Shown: positions 32,382 through 41,602 of the stretch, in pieces
How the letters are laid out: the number at the start of each line of letters is the position of its first letter
How positions within the stretch are numbered: position 1 is the first letter of the stretch
Source of the DNA: Dermanyssus gallinae
Taxonomy: Eukaryota; Arthropoda; Arachnida; Mesostigmata; Dermanyssidae
Length of the DNA: 64,000 nt
Direction: 5' to 3'
Assembly: GCA_003439945.1 (NCBI GenBank)
Contig: QVRM01002806.1
Coordinates: 921,001-985,000, forward strand
Translations under genes and position numbers: made by a program
Notes under the pieces: model-generated
Databases searched by the model: none
Told to the model about the DNA's origin: nothing
Seen by the model: only the letters and a program-made list of their open reading frames with translations

Positions 32382-32838
32382 CAGTCACAATGCGCATTGG
32401 CTTAGCTAGTTGATATGTGTAACATATACCTAATGTATTATACGGAAAATAAAATTCTTAAAGTTAGATATCAGATCGGCGACAATGTGATGCGCGCCGT
32501 AGACGAGTATGAGAGTGTTATGCTTATGGTATAATCGTATTGAGCATCGGTGGACAAGATGTGGTGAGCTTCGGGAATGACTATTAAGTATACACGGTCT
32601 TTTTTTGCTTGTATTCCATGGTACGAACTTGTCTCACACCCGCGGACGGTGAACAACTGCAGAGCGTTGATAGAGTGTGCGGTGTAAGTGTGCTTAAATT
32701 CGATGTTAATTACAATTACGGATCTTTCTTGCTGGTACCGCCGAGTTAAGAGCTAATTTATCAACACTTCGTATGTATTATTTAACGTGCACGCTTTATT
32801 TACTTTTACACATAGTATGTTAAAATTACTGTATATAC

Positions 32839-33893
32839 ATGGTCATTCATAACAATATGTACTTACTTTAAGGTTTGGTAGAACTCGGCAAGAAAATAAT
32901 TTTTCCCAATGGAAGGAGGGCGCGGAAACGTCTTGCTTAGGAGAGAGAATGAAATTTATAAAGTAGTTATTCTGCCTTTTTTCTCCTACATAGTTGCGCT
33001 AGCTTGCCTAGCGAAGAGCAATTTGTCAGAATAAGGAAGGTCATAAAACGTCAATATTTTAATATGTTTTACGTCAACGCTTTTACGTGCAAAATCATAA
33101 AGTTTTTCTACTACGACCAAAAATCAACCTTCAAAAGACTACTCTCAGGCAATATCAAATTTAATGCCCACCAATAGGAAAACTTCTTCTTGCCGAGTTC
33201 TACTAAACCTCAAAATATGTACCTAACTTTCTCATACAACCCATGCAAGTATGCATGCTTTTGCTTTCGATGTGGCTGTTGAAAAAGCTTAGTTACTTAG
33301 CAACCACGTAAGGCAGCACCATCACTTTGGTACGAAAATAGTGGGCATTAAATTTGCTATTGCCTGAGGGTAGTTATTTAGAGGTACATTTTTGGTCGTA
33401 ATAAAAAGGTAAGACGTTTCCGCCTCCTCCTTCCATTAGGAAAACTCATTCTTTTGCCGAGTTCTACCAAACCTCAAAATATGTACCTAACTTTCTCATA
33501 CACCCTATGCAAGTATGCATGCCTTTGCGTTCGATATGGCTGTCGAAAAAGCTTAGTTACTTAGCAACTACGTAAGGCAGCACCATCACTTTGGTACGAA
33601 AATAGTGGGCATTAAATTTGCTATTGCCTGAGAGTAGTTATATAGAGGTAAATTTTTGTCGTAATAAAAATGTATGATTTTGCACGTATTGTCAAACACG
33701 CCGGTATGATCGGTTCCTTCACGCGTCGGCTGGTTCTCTTGCAAACGTGACTTTTGCACAACTATGTAGGAGAAAAAAAGCAAATTACGATTAAAAAAAA
33801 AATCTTTCCTATACAAGACGTTTCCTTTCATTGGGAAAAATTATTTTCTTGCCGAGTTCTTAAAATACGTACATATTGCTATGAATGACCCTG
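32839..33893. mobile_element. Long-TIR foldback element flanked by TA
   Basis: The left end CATGGTCATTCATAACAATATG and the right end, as reverse complement CAGGGTCATTCATAGCAATATG, begin terminal inverted repeats of roughly 90 bp with TA on both sides (32837-32838 and 33894-33895). No transposase is encoded. The interior holds a tandem duplication of about 255 bp (33168-33420 and 33430-33670), each unit with CGAGTTCTAC and ATGCAAGTATGCATGC. TA flanks and mariner-like size suggest a non-autonomous Tc1/mariner derivative; that link is inference. Confidence 0.75.
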
Positions 33894-33942
33894 TATATAT
33901 ATATATAGGGTCATTCATATATATATATATATATATATATAA

Positions 33943-34430
33943 AGGGTCATCAATATCGTTATGTCCTTATTTCGAGGTTTGGTGGAACTCGGCAAAAAAA
34001 TAATCTTTCCCAATGGAAGGAGGGCGCGGAAGCGGCTTGTTTAGGAGAGAAAGTGAAATGTATAATCGCAGTTCATCTGCCTTTTTTCTCCGACATGATT
34101 GTGCGAAATCTACGTTTGCGGGAGAACCAGTTAACGCATGAAGAAACCGATTATACCCGCGTGCTCGGAGGAAAATTCTACACAACGGCACTCATACTAG
34201 CTTGCGTAGTGAAAAGCGAATAGCCAGATTAAGGAAAGTCATAAAAAGCCGATATGTTGTTATGGGTTACGTTAATGCTTTTTTTTGTGTGAAAAATCGT
34301 AAATTTTCGCACAAATATGTAGGAGAAAAAAAGCAGAATAACTACTTTTATAGACTTCACTCTCTCTCCTTAACAAGACGTTTCCGCCCCTTCATTCCAT
34401 TATAAAAAAAAATTTCTTGCCGAGTTCTAC
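33943..34430. mobile_element. Foldback element, second copy, right end truncated
   Basis: Begins AGGGTCATCAATATCG in a TA tract and carries the same TIR text (CTCGGCAAAAAAATAATC, AATGGAAGGAGGGCGCGG). It ends at CTTGCCGAGTTCTAC (about 34428), where the CR1-like LINE sequence starts. The last about 40 bp of the right TIR are therefore missing. Inner arms such as CTGCCTTTTTTCTCCGACAT and ATGTAGGAGAAAAAAAGCAG pair, so nearly the whole element can fold back. Confidence 0.7.
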
Positions 34431-34431
34431 C

Positions 34432-34588
34432 TATCTTCTCTATCTATAGCTCTTTCTATGTTGAAATCCCTGACACTGATGTGGATAAGATGTTTAACGA
34501 AGATATCTGGAATGAAGGTGCCATAGTCAAGATCTTCAACGGGCGCCTTCGAGAGGCTGATGTTATTGAACGACATCCATCCCAATGA
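34432..34588 (+). pseudogene. CR1-like ORF1, C-terminal remnant
   Basis: An open frame without a start reads SFYVEIPDTDVDKMFNEDIW, then NEGAIVKIFNGRLREADVIE and a TGA at 34586-34588. The FxVEIxD...DIWxEGxxVxxFxGRL layout is that of the C-terminal end of CR1-type ORF1 (gag-like) proteins. The rest was lost by 5' truncation. Confidence 0.7.
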
Positions 34589-34597
34589 CTGAACAGA
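34586..34597 (+). promoter_or_regulatory. Candidate stop-codon readthrough site TGACTGAACAGA
   Basis: Identical to the 12 nt at 27651-27662 in an otherwise unrelated LINE. ORF2 follows in frame, and its first ATG lies inside the endonuclease domain. Recoding is inferred from frame, context and identity. Confidence 0.5.
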
Positions 34598-37390
34598 ACA
34601 TGCCAACGGACATCAATTTTAGACACGGACAAGCTTTCTTATAATAATTTGACTCTTAACAGTAACTCATACTCTGATTTTAAATGTATATCCTTAAACG
34701 CGCGATCGCTGGCTAAACCAGGAGCGATTGACTGCCTGCACGCGTTTATGGAAATAGAAGAAATTGACATCGCGTACGTAACGGAGACGTGGCTAACCGA
34801 CAAGGTAACGTCCGCTGAACTGAGCGCGGGTGGAAGATATAAGGTGTTTCGTAATGATCGTGTCGGCCAAAGTGGTGGAGGCGTCTTACTGCTAGTGAAT
34901 TTCAAGGTTCCCTGCGCCGAAGTCTCCCGAGGTAGCTCATCTTCCGAAACTATCGCAGCTGACGTGCTTCTGCCTGATTGCAAGATTCGATTCGTCTGCT
35001 CGTATTTCAGTCCGACAGGATCGCGCTCCGATCAGGAGGAAAAAATGAAGAATTTGGTTGCTGATCTCAACGCACTCGTGACTGATGATGTGAGTGTTGT
35101 TATCTCTGGAGACCTCAATCAACCGGGAATAAATTGGTCAGATTGGCGTTGTTCGTCATCACGACGCTCTGATGAATTGACAGATGGAGGAGAGCTTTCA
35201 GTTGAGGAGATGTTTCTTCAGTTCTGCTGCGAAGCTGGTCTTCAGCAGCTGGTATGCACCCCGACCCGCGGACTGAATATACTGGACGTTGTTCTAGCTG
35301 CTGACGACTCAGTTGACAACATAGCTGTATCGACCGCGCCAATCACCACTGATCATAAAATGATCAAGTTCACCATATCGCGCGGTCCGCCCATGCCTGA
35401 GACACGCACTGACTGGTGGGACTACGGCAAAGGTGACTACGAAGGAATGATCACAAATCTGATTGCGACTGACTGGAATAATTTCTTTGTTGCCTGTCCT
35501 GACGTAGATAGCATGTATAATAAGTTTGTGAGCTACATGCATTTCTTGCTTGAAATATTTGTACCTCGGAGGACTTCGGATGCCGAGAGTAGACTAAGCT
35601 TTGATATCCAACGGATTACCCGACAATTGAGCAACGCAACGCCGGAGAGAGGGCCTGCATTGCAGAAGAAGCTGCAGAGGATGCTCCATAGAAAACGTAT
35701 CATTGAGGAGAGCAGTGTTGCTCAGTCTGCCGCTCCCAGCGCTGTCCATAGGTATGTTCAAAAACGTATGAAAATAAAAGACACGCTGACCTCAATTAAG
35801 CGACCAGACGGATCTACTGCAACTGAAGACCGTGAGAAAGCTGAAATTCTCAGAAATGTATTTGCCGCAACCTACCCATCGCACGCCGAGCTGCAATCGC
35901 GCAACACTAACGCCGCTTTCCTCTTAAATGAGCCCTCCAGCGTGCAGGTGGTGAATAACGTTGACTCTTCACCAGAGAACCTCGAACGGCATCTGCGCGG
36001 ATTAGCCAACAAGCGTAGCGCCACCCCTGACGGTATCCCGGCCATTGTTTATAAGAAGTGTGGCTATGATGTATGCGTGCCACTCTCAATTATTTTCCGC
36101 CGGTCTCTCGAAGAGGAAAACATACCTAATCTCTTTAGATATGCCATCGTATGTCCTGTGCATAAGCGTGGCGATAAAAGCGACCCTAATAATAAAAGGC
36201 CCGTCTCGCTGACCTCCGTGCCTTGCAAGCTCTTTGAGAAGGTCATAGCAGAGGAGATCTACAGGAATGCAAATGCGCAAGGTCTAATTTCGAGGGAACA
36301 ATTTGCATATCGTCCCGCTCATTCTGCTCTTCTTCAGTTACTTGAGACTCAAAATGATTGGGCCCTCTTTATAAATGACGGAAGACCGTTTGACTGCGTG
36401 TATTTTGATTTTAAATCTGCTTTTGAGAGTACCACGCACTCTAAGCTACTTAATATTCTTCCACAGTATGGAGTGGGTGATCGTATAGCTAATTGGATTA
36501 AGGCTTTCTTAAGTGATAGACTCTTTAGGGTCAGAGTCAACGACTGCCTGTCATCTACGGCTCAAGTTACCTCGGGCTGCCCGCAGGGTACCATTCTCGG
36601 CCCTTTAATGTATATACTGTATACTGACTCATTGAAACATGTAATACCTCAAATCGTTCATGTAAAAATGTATGCTGATGATGTCAAAATGTATATACCC
36701 GTAGATAATAGAAGCAACATAGTAATTTTTCAGGAAACGCTAGACAAATTTATGGAGTGGTGTAAATGCCTCGATCTTAAACTGTCTGTTAATAAATGTG
36801 CTGTGCTACACTTTGGTCACAATAATCCTGCACACAAATACACGCTAGGCTCTGAGGAATTAACTGTTAAAAAGGCGATCAATGACTTGGGAATACTGAC
36901 ATCTGATACCCTGAACTATACACCTCATATACTTGAAGTGGTAACGGCTGCTACAAGAAGACTAAACTGGATATTGCGCTCGTTTGTGATTAAAGACGCT
37001 TCCCTGTATGTTAGACTGTACAAGCAATATGTTCTCCCAGTCCTAATTTACGCCTCACCTGTATGGCATCTAGGACTTGTGTGTGATCAAAAGATTCTGG
37101 CTAAACTTCATAAAAAGTTCATAAGGCGTGTTGCCTACCGCTGCAACATTAGCAGAAATAATGTTGAGTGCATGGACATTGCCGTTATATTAGATAAGAT
37201 TGACAGATATACGTTTACCAGCATATGTAAGCAGCCTGATAGGTTTAATAGGTTCTTTGAAGTCATGACGACGATAACTCGATCTGGTATGAACATTCAA
37301 GCTAAAGCTGTAGCCAGGAAAGAAATCGTTCATAGAATGTTCGCGTGGCGCACAGCCCGCAAGTGCAATGATGTACAGCCAAACATATAA
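34589..37390 (+). CDS. CR1-like LINE ORF2: endonuclease and reverse transcriptase
   Basis: 933 codons open from the UGA. The endonuclease has ISLNARSLAKPGAID, IAYVTETWLTD, SGGGVLL, ISGDLNQPGINW (about 172) and ILDVVL with TDHKMI at its end. The RT has KRSATPDGIPAIV, NKRPVSLTSVPCKLFE, EQFAYRPAHSALLQLLE, catalytic YFDFKSAFESTTHSKLL (about 604), TSGCPQGTILGPLMY and KMYADDVKMY (about 694). The thumb shows DLGILTSDTLNYTPH and PVLIYASPVW. These are hallmarks of the CR1 group. No internal stop or missing catalytic residue is seen, so this looks like a young insertion. There is no usable ATG upstream of the endonuclease. No zinc knuckle is evident at the C-terminus, as usual for CR1. Confidence 0.9.
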   Translation: MNRTCQRTSILDTDKLSYNNLTLNSNSYSDFKCISLNARSLAKPGAIDCLHAFMEIEEIDIAYVTETWLTDKVTSAELSAGGRYKVFRNDRVGQSGGGVLLLVNFKVPCAEVSRGSSSSETIAADVLLPDCKIRFVCSYFSPTGSRSDQEEKMKNLVADLNALVTDDVSVVISGDLNQPGINWSDWRCSSSRRSDELTDGGELSVEEMFLQFCCEAGLQQLVCTPTRGLNILDVVLAADDSVDNIAVSTAPITTDHKMIKFTISRGPPMPETRTDWWDYGKGDYEGMITNLIATDWNNFFVACPDVDSMYNKFVSYMHFLLEIFVPRRTSDAESRLSFDIQRITRQLSNATPERGPALQKKLQRMLHRKRIIEESSVAQSAAPSAVHRYVQKRMKIKDTLTSIKRPDGSTATEDREKAEILRNVFAATYPSHAELQSRNTNAAFLLNEPSSVQVVNNVDSSPENLERHLRGLANKRSATPDGIPAIVYKKCGYDVCVPLSIIFRRSLEEENIPNLFRYAIVCPVHKRGDKSDPNNKRPVSLTSVPCKLFEKVIAEEIYRNANAQGLISREQFAYRPAHSALLQLLETQNDWALFINDGRPFDCVYFDFKSAFESTTHSKLLNILPQYGVGDRIANWIKAFLSDRLFRVRVNDCLSSTAQVTSGCPQGTILGPLMYILYTDSLKHVIPQIVHVKMYADDVKMYIPVDNRSNIVIFQETLDKFMEWCKCLDLKLSVNKCAVLHFGHNNPAHKYTLGSEELTVKKAINDLGILTSDTLNYTPHILEVVTAATRRLNWILRSFVIKDASLYVRLYKQYVLPVLIYASPVWHLGLVCDQKILAKLHKKFIRRVAYRCNISRNNVECMDIAVILDKIDRYTFTSICKQPDRFNRFFEVMTTITRSGMNIQAKAVARKEIVHRMFAWRTARKCNDVQPNI

Positions 37391-37481
37391 ATCGCCAGAT
37401 GGCGCGCTTGTTATGAATTTTTGATAATCCTCAATAAAGCCCCCCTGCTAAAGGGTGTGTAAATAATAATCTTCTTTAAGA

Positions 37482-37538
37482 CGAGCACTGGCGAGTGTGC
37501 AAACGTATTGTAAATGATTAATAAATCATCACAATATT

Positions 37539-37545
<7 letters not shown>
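37482..37545 (+). repeat. TA-linked palindromic unit, copy 2
   Basis: CGAGCACTGGCGAGTGTGCA, then AACGTATTGTAAATGATT, AATAAATCATCACAATAT and a (TA)n tract. It follows the CR1-like 3' UTR directly. Confidence 0.7.
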
Positions 37546-37573
<28 letters not shown>

Positions 37574-37577
37574 AAAG

Positions 37578-37627
37578 CGAGCTCTGCCGAGTGTGCAAAC
37601 ATATTGTAATTGATTAATAAATCATCT
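37578..37627 (+). repeat. TA-linked palindromic unit, copy 3
   Basis: CGAGCTCTGCCGAGTGTGCA, then AACATATTGTAATTGATT, AATAAATCAT and again a (TA)n tract. Tandem with copy 2 and separated from it by TA repeats. Confidence 0.7.
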
Positions 37628-38248
37628 ATATATATAAATATATATATATATAAACTGTTACTGATAGGTCTCCACAAATTTGCTTCAGAATTATAACGAA
37701 CTTCCTGTTTAAACAATCGGCTAAAAGCCACAAAATACAACGTGGGTATTATTTTTAGCGATCTAAAGCAGCCGCGATTCACCACGCTTAGAGTAACGTG
37801 GCCCGATATTCGGCGCAAGTGTCTAGCTGGGCGTCGGAGTGAGCTCTTTAGAAGTTTTTTTCATTTGTTGACACATGTTTATTCACCTAGACCAGGTTGA
37901 TTCTAGATTTGGGGAGGTGATTGAGAACATGGCTCGAGATAGGACATTAGGAGAGGTCCCGCAGTCCTGTTCGCTCTGCGGATGCGTGTCTTCTCATGAC
38001 CCCGCATACACCATGACGTTTGACAAATTTAGCTCTGGCTATATTTGGCCTTGTCAACAGGTTGCGCTCCAGCACCAACAACCGATGAGAGTATAGGCTT
38101 CGCCCGATAAGCTCGACGAACGTAGCACAAGGACATTCTCCTTACTATTTTCGCGGTTTAGAATTAGGCCTACTATATATATATTAATATATCGTATGAA
38201 TAATTTAACTTGTACACTTTATTTACTTTAAAACATATGTTAAAATTA

Positions 38249-38249
<1 letters not shown>

Positions 38250-38285
<36 letters not shown>
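38250..38285. repeat. (TA)n microsatellite
   Basis: About 36 bp of TA repeat. Confidence 0.95.
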
Positions 38286-38286
<1 letters not shown>

Positions 38287-39109
38287 GTATATTCACACGT
38301 ACAGGGTGGCAATGACGCTTGTGACCGCTACAGACGAAACCCGCGCATAGCGTGACACTAGAGCTTCGTGTAAATCAGATGAATCCTTTACAGATGTTGT
38401 ATTTGCGTACGCCTATCTACATACCTAGAGGGATACGCATATGTGTCTGTGTGCTGGTGTGCAGGCTTGCGCAGCACGGTTCTCGTATACAGCGGCCAAG
38501 TGCAGGAGAGAGAAGAGAGAGCGAGAGAGAGAGAAATAGAAGGAGAGAGAGGAGGGGCGGGGAACGCTCGTTTGATGCATTCACATGTAAAAACGTCGCA
38601 AGTGGATGTCGATTCGAAACGAGTCGCCAGTTTGTTATTGGTCGGTTTTTTCGTTGCTCGTTTGCACGAAGCTGTTACAGAAGCAGCACCAGCAGCAACA
38701 GAAACAGCAGCAGTTTAGCGATGCCGGGCGGGTAAGGCGGGCGCACGGACGGACGGACGGAAGCACAGACGGACAAAGTTAAATTTGTTTTTAGCGCGCC
38801 TTGCCTTCTGGACTGGAAGAAGGAATAGCCGGCAGTTCTCTCAGACCTCCTGCTAGGGTTTATTAGGTAGCGCTGCATACGTGGCTGGCAGTGAACGGGG
38901 AACTACTGGGTTTGTGTGAGGAAGCGGAGAGGAGGGAGGGGCGGGGGGAGCGAGGAAAAGGGCAGAGAAGAGAAGGGAAGAATAGGGGCTGTGGGTATAG
39001 GGGTTGTGCTGCGGGCGTATGTATTAGATGGCAGGAGGTAATGCCACTTCGCCAATGCGATAAAAGAGCAGCGGAGATGAACGACAAGGGGAACAAGAGG
39101 GAGAGAGAG

Positions 39110-39111
<2 letters not shown>

Positions 39112-39162
<51 letters not shown>
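39112..39162. repeat. Compound (TA)n(GA)n microsatellite
   Basis: About 29 bp TA followed directly by about 22 bp GA. Similar TA-to-GA transitions occur near 46962-47000. Confidence 0.95.
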
Positions 39163-40371
39163 CGATAAGTTGGCAGTGCAGCTCGTTCGAAGGCTGAAAT
39201 CTCAATGCTGGAAAATGCATGATAGTCTTTCGCTTCGTTTGACATCGACTCGAGACGTGGACGTCGGCTTGCAGAATTCCGCATGGCCCACTTGAGCACG
39301 ATTGACTGATGAGGATGATCATGTGTGCGAGTGTCGAAATGAATACGCACCGCACTGCAGGGCGCGTTTTTAGGATTTTGAGGTAGATTAACGTTCGTAA
39401 CGACGGTTCAGACCTGACAGAATCACGGCCTCTTCAACGTTCATTCACGTGGATTCAGCGGAGAAGAACTGACAGGCTTGAACATTTATCATTAACACCA
39501 CACACACATTCACGAACAACACGTCACATATTTAGGTATGTGTACAATTTGACCACTGGACAAATTGATGATTATCTATATTTAACCATATAATAGCTGT
39601 ATGATGTCAAGTGAAACATCATCAGAGTAGCTGTTTAGTGTACACGTGTAGGCATGTTGTTTAACGTGCAGACACTAATGTTGGATTATCCTCGACCTGT
39701 ACAAGTTTTAAAGATTTATGTTTTAAGGATTATCACTTAGAGTTGTATAGGACGCTATTAGATGCAATTTTTTCTAAGATTTGGGTGTCGCCTAATTTAA
39801 TGTTATTTATAATGTGCTTAGAAATATGCCACTTAACTCGAGTGCAGCGTAGCGCTTTGTGCCAAAATGTACTGCAATATCTAAGAAGTAGACAAAGTAG
39901 CAACAATTCAACCCAAGTATTTATTTTATTGAATACTAATTGCAAAACAACACGTTATGAGATCAAATCCACGTTATATCGAGCGTGTCGATAGGATGTT
40001 CAGGTCGATGTGATCTTACTTCTACGCTGCTTTTGGATCAACCTAATTGTCAATTATAATTATGGCAGGCTAAATATTGGTAGACTGATCTCTAATGGGA
40101 AGCCTTCTGATGAAGGCAAACATGGTATTAACGTATTAAGTCTCTAGTGATACGTGAGCAATCGGGCTTGCTCATTGTGCACAGGCTCCCACACCCGCCG
40201 CCAGTAGTTTTTGCCATCTCGTTTCGAATACGTAATGACTTCATCTATCTCCGAGAGGGGCGCGTCGTTTGCCTATTCACGTTCTGGTGGCTGTAAAGAG
40301 TGGCAAACAGCTCCGCTCACCCTCAGTTCAACATGCAAAAGTACATCAGCGTGTTCTTTTGCCCACAGTCT

Positions 40372-40409
40372 GCTACTGCATAATTCGTGCTGTAGAATTA
40401 TGCAGTAGC
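40372..40409. repeat. Perfect 15-bp hairpin, 8-nt loop
   Basis: GCTACTGCATAATTC (40372-40386) pairs exactly with 40395-40409. No gene or known repeat adjoins it. Confidence 0.85.
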
Positions 40410-40419
40410 GAATTGTTTG

Positions 40420-41130
40420 TTTTTTGTTTGCCAGTTAAGCTAACGGGCATTGCTGGAATTGCAATATATATATATATATATACGAGGGCGAATTGACAAG
40501 TTCCAGTATTTTGAATTTTGAAAATTAAACTGGCACCTTCAAGGTCTTTCGGTTTGTTTTAGTTGGGAGGGCCGTTCACAGGAGAACGACACACATGAAC
40601 CATAATAGGGTGCATGATAGTTAAGTCAAGTCAAAATCTTTAATTTTTGTTAATAAGCACTTACATAACATTACAGTTGATTGTGATATGATCGTTTTAC
40701 CGGAACAGTTAACTTTTACTAGTTGATACAGTTTCACATTTATGCGTTATGATTACAATACAATTTCAACAGTGTATGTACAGTATCGATTGATTAAATT
40801 GAATACACTTATTGATGCAATATTCAAGCATCTCTCTAGCCGACCTTCAAGAGCACATACTATAGATTCTACGTGTTCGTGCTGCTTTCAATGCTCGTAT
40901 CGTTTTTCTACTCTTTAGACTGTTGGAGCAAATATCATGATAGTCTTCAATGGTGCCAGTGTTTAGTATTTTCTTAAACCTGCAAAAGACAGTTGCGCTG
41001 TGTAGCGTCGATATCTTTCAATCATTATGCCAGATTTGCTAATGCTGCATCTTCTAGCTCTGCACCTAAAAACGGTTCGGAACTGGATCACTCGAACTTC
41101 GATGTGTTTTTTTCCTATGAACTCAATGCG
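40420..41130. other. Unassigned DNA
   Basis: A TA tract lies at 40465-40482. No coding signature is seen up to the LINE 3' fragment. Confidence 0.4.
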
Positions 41131-41139
41131 AGCGATGAT

Positions 41140-41430
41140 GGGTGGTGACCGGCCAAGCGGGTCGAGTCGAGGAGCCATGGGAGAAAGAGGCGAAAGGGGA
41201 GAAGGAGCAGCTAGTTCAGCACGCTCGCGAGGCACCATCTCAGGCCTGGCAGGAGCGCTGGCGAGAGGCATGGAACGCTAAAAAGGCGAGAATCCTCGAG
41301 GAATCAAAGCGTCGAGGATATGCCGTGCAATTCCGAGCCTGGGGGTTGTTGGGCAAGAATCCGCGTTTAGTGAATGTGTGAGTCCCACACTATGCGTCAC
41401 TGGCAGCTGCCAGTGACGCAGCATGTGCAT
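41140..41430 (+). pseudogene. R1-like LINE 3' fragment (copy A5)
   Basis: The frame runs QAWQERWREAWNAKKARILE to WGLLGKNPRLVNV and stop, followed by a 3' UTR with GTGAGTCCCACACTA and GCATGTGCATTACG. The antisense fragment at 21.2 kb has the matching end (WQERL to GRNPGLVGL, stop, GTGAGCCCCACACTA, GCATGTGCATTCTG). Only the last about 80 codons are preserved. Confidence 0.55.
41393..41420. repeat. Perfect 28-bp palindrome without spacer
   Basis: TGCGTCACTGGCAG followed directly by its exact complement CTGCCAGTGACGCA. It lies inside the LINE A5 3' UTR, where the related copy at 21.2 kb has only one arm's worth of similar sequence (GTCACGCAGGCTGC on its sense strand). Confidence 0.9.
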
Positions 41431-41482
41431 TACGTCTCGATTCCGAAGCTTCCTATATTAAGAAAAGATCAACTGAGGAAAC

Positions 41483-41527
41483 AGTAATTGTATTCACTAG
41501 ACCTAGAGTCTAGTGAATACAATTACT
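41483..41527. repeat. Perfect 20-bp inverted repeat, 5-nt spacer
   Basis: AGTAATTGTATTCACTAGAC at 41483-41502 is exactly complementary to 41508-41527 around CTAGA. It lies only 62 bp after the 28-bp palindrome and is unrelated to it. Confidence 0.95.
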
Positions 41528-41602
41528 CCGACTGCTGCAATTAAGTCAGCTTGATTAATGGAACGCTGCGGAAATCACACTCAATGTGTGTGTATATATA
41601 TA

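Larger units (their letters stand above)
34432..37475 (+). mobile_element. CR1-like LINE, 5'-truncated, ORF2 intact
   Basis: Contains the end of ORF1, a full-length ORF2 and a short 3' UTR with AATAAAG (37431-37437). The 5' border coincides with the end of the foldback element at about 34430. ORF1 and ORF2 are in the same frame separated by one UGA. Confidence 0.85.
37660..40360. other. Unassigned DNA with simple repeats
   Basis: No gene signature. GA-rich stretches lie at about 38510-38560 and 38920-38985, with TA microsatellites at 38250-38285 and 39112-39140. Confidence 0.45.

Noticed and set aside
33160..33680. CRISPR-like or satellite array
   Set aside because: Only two units of about 255 bp inside a foldback element. 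No short regularly spaced repeats with unique spacers occur anywhere in the window.
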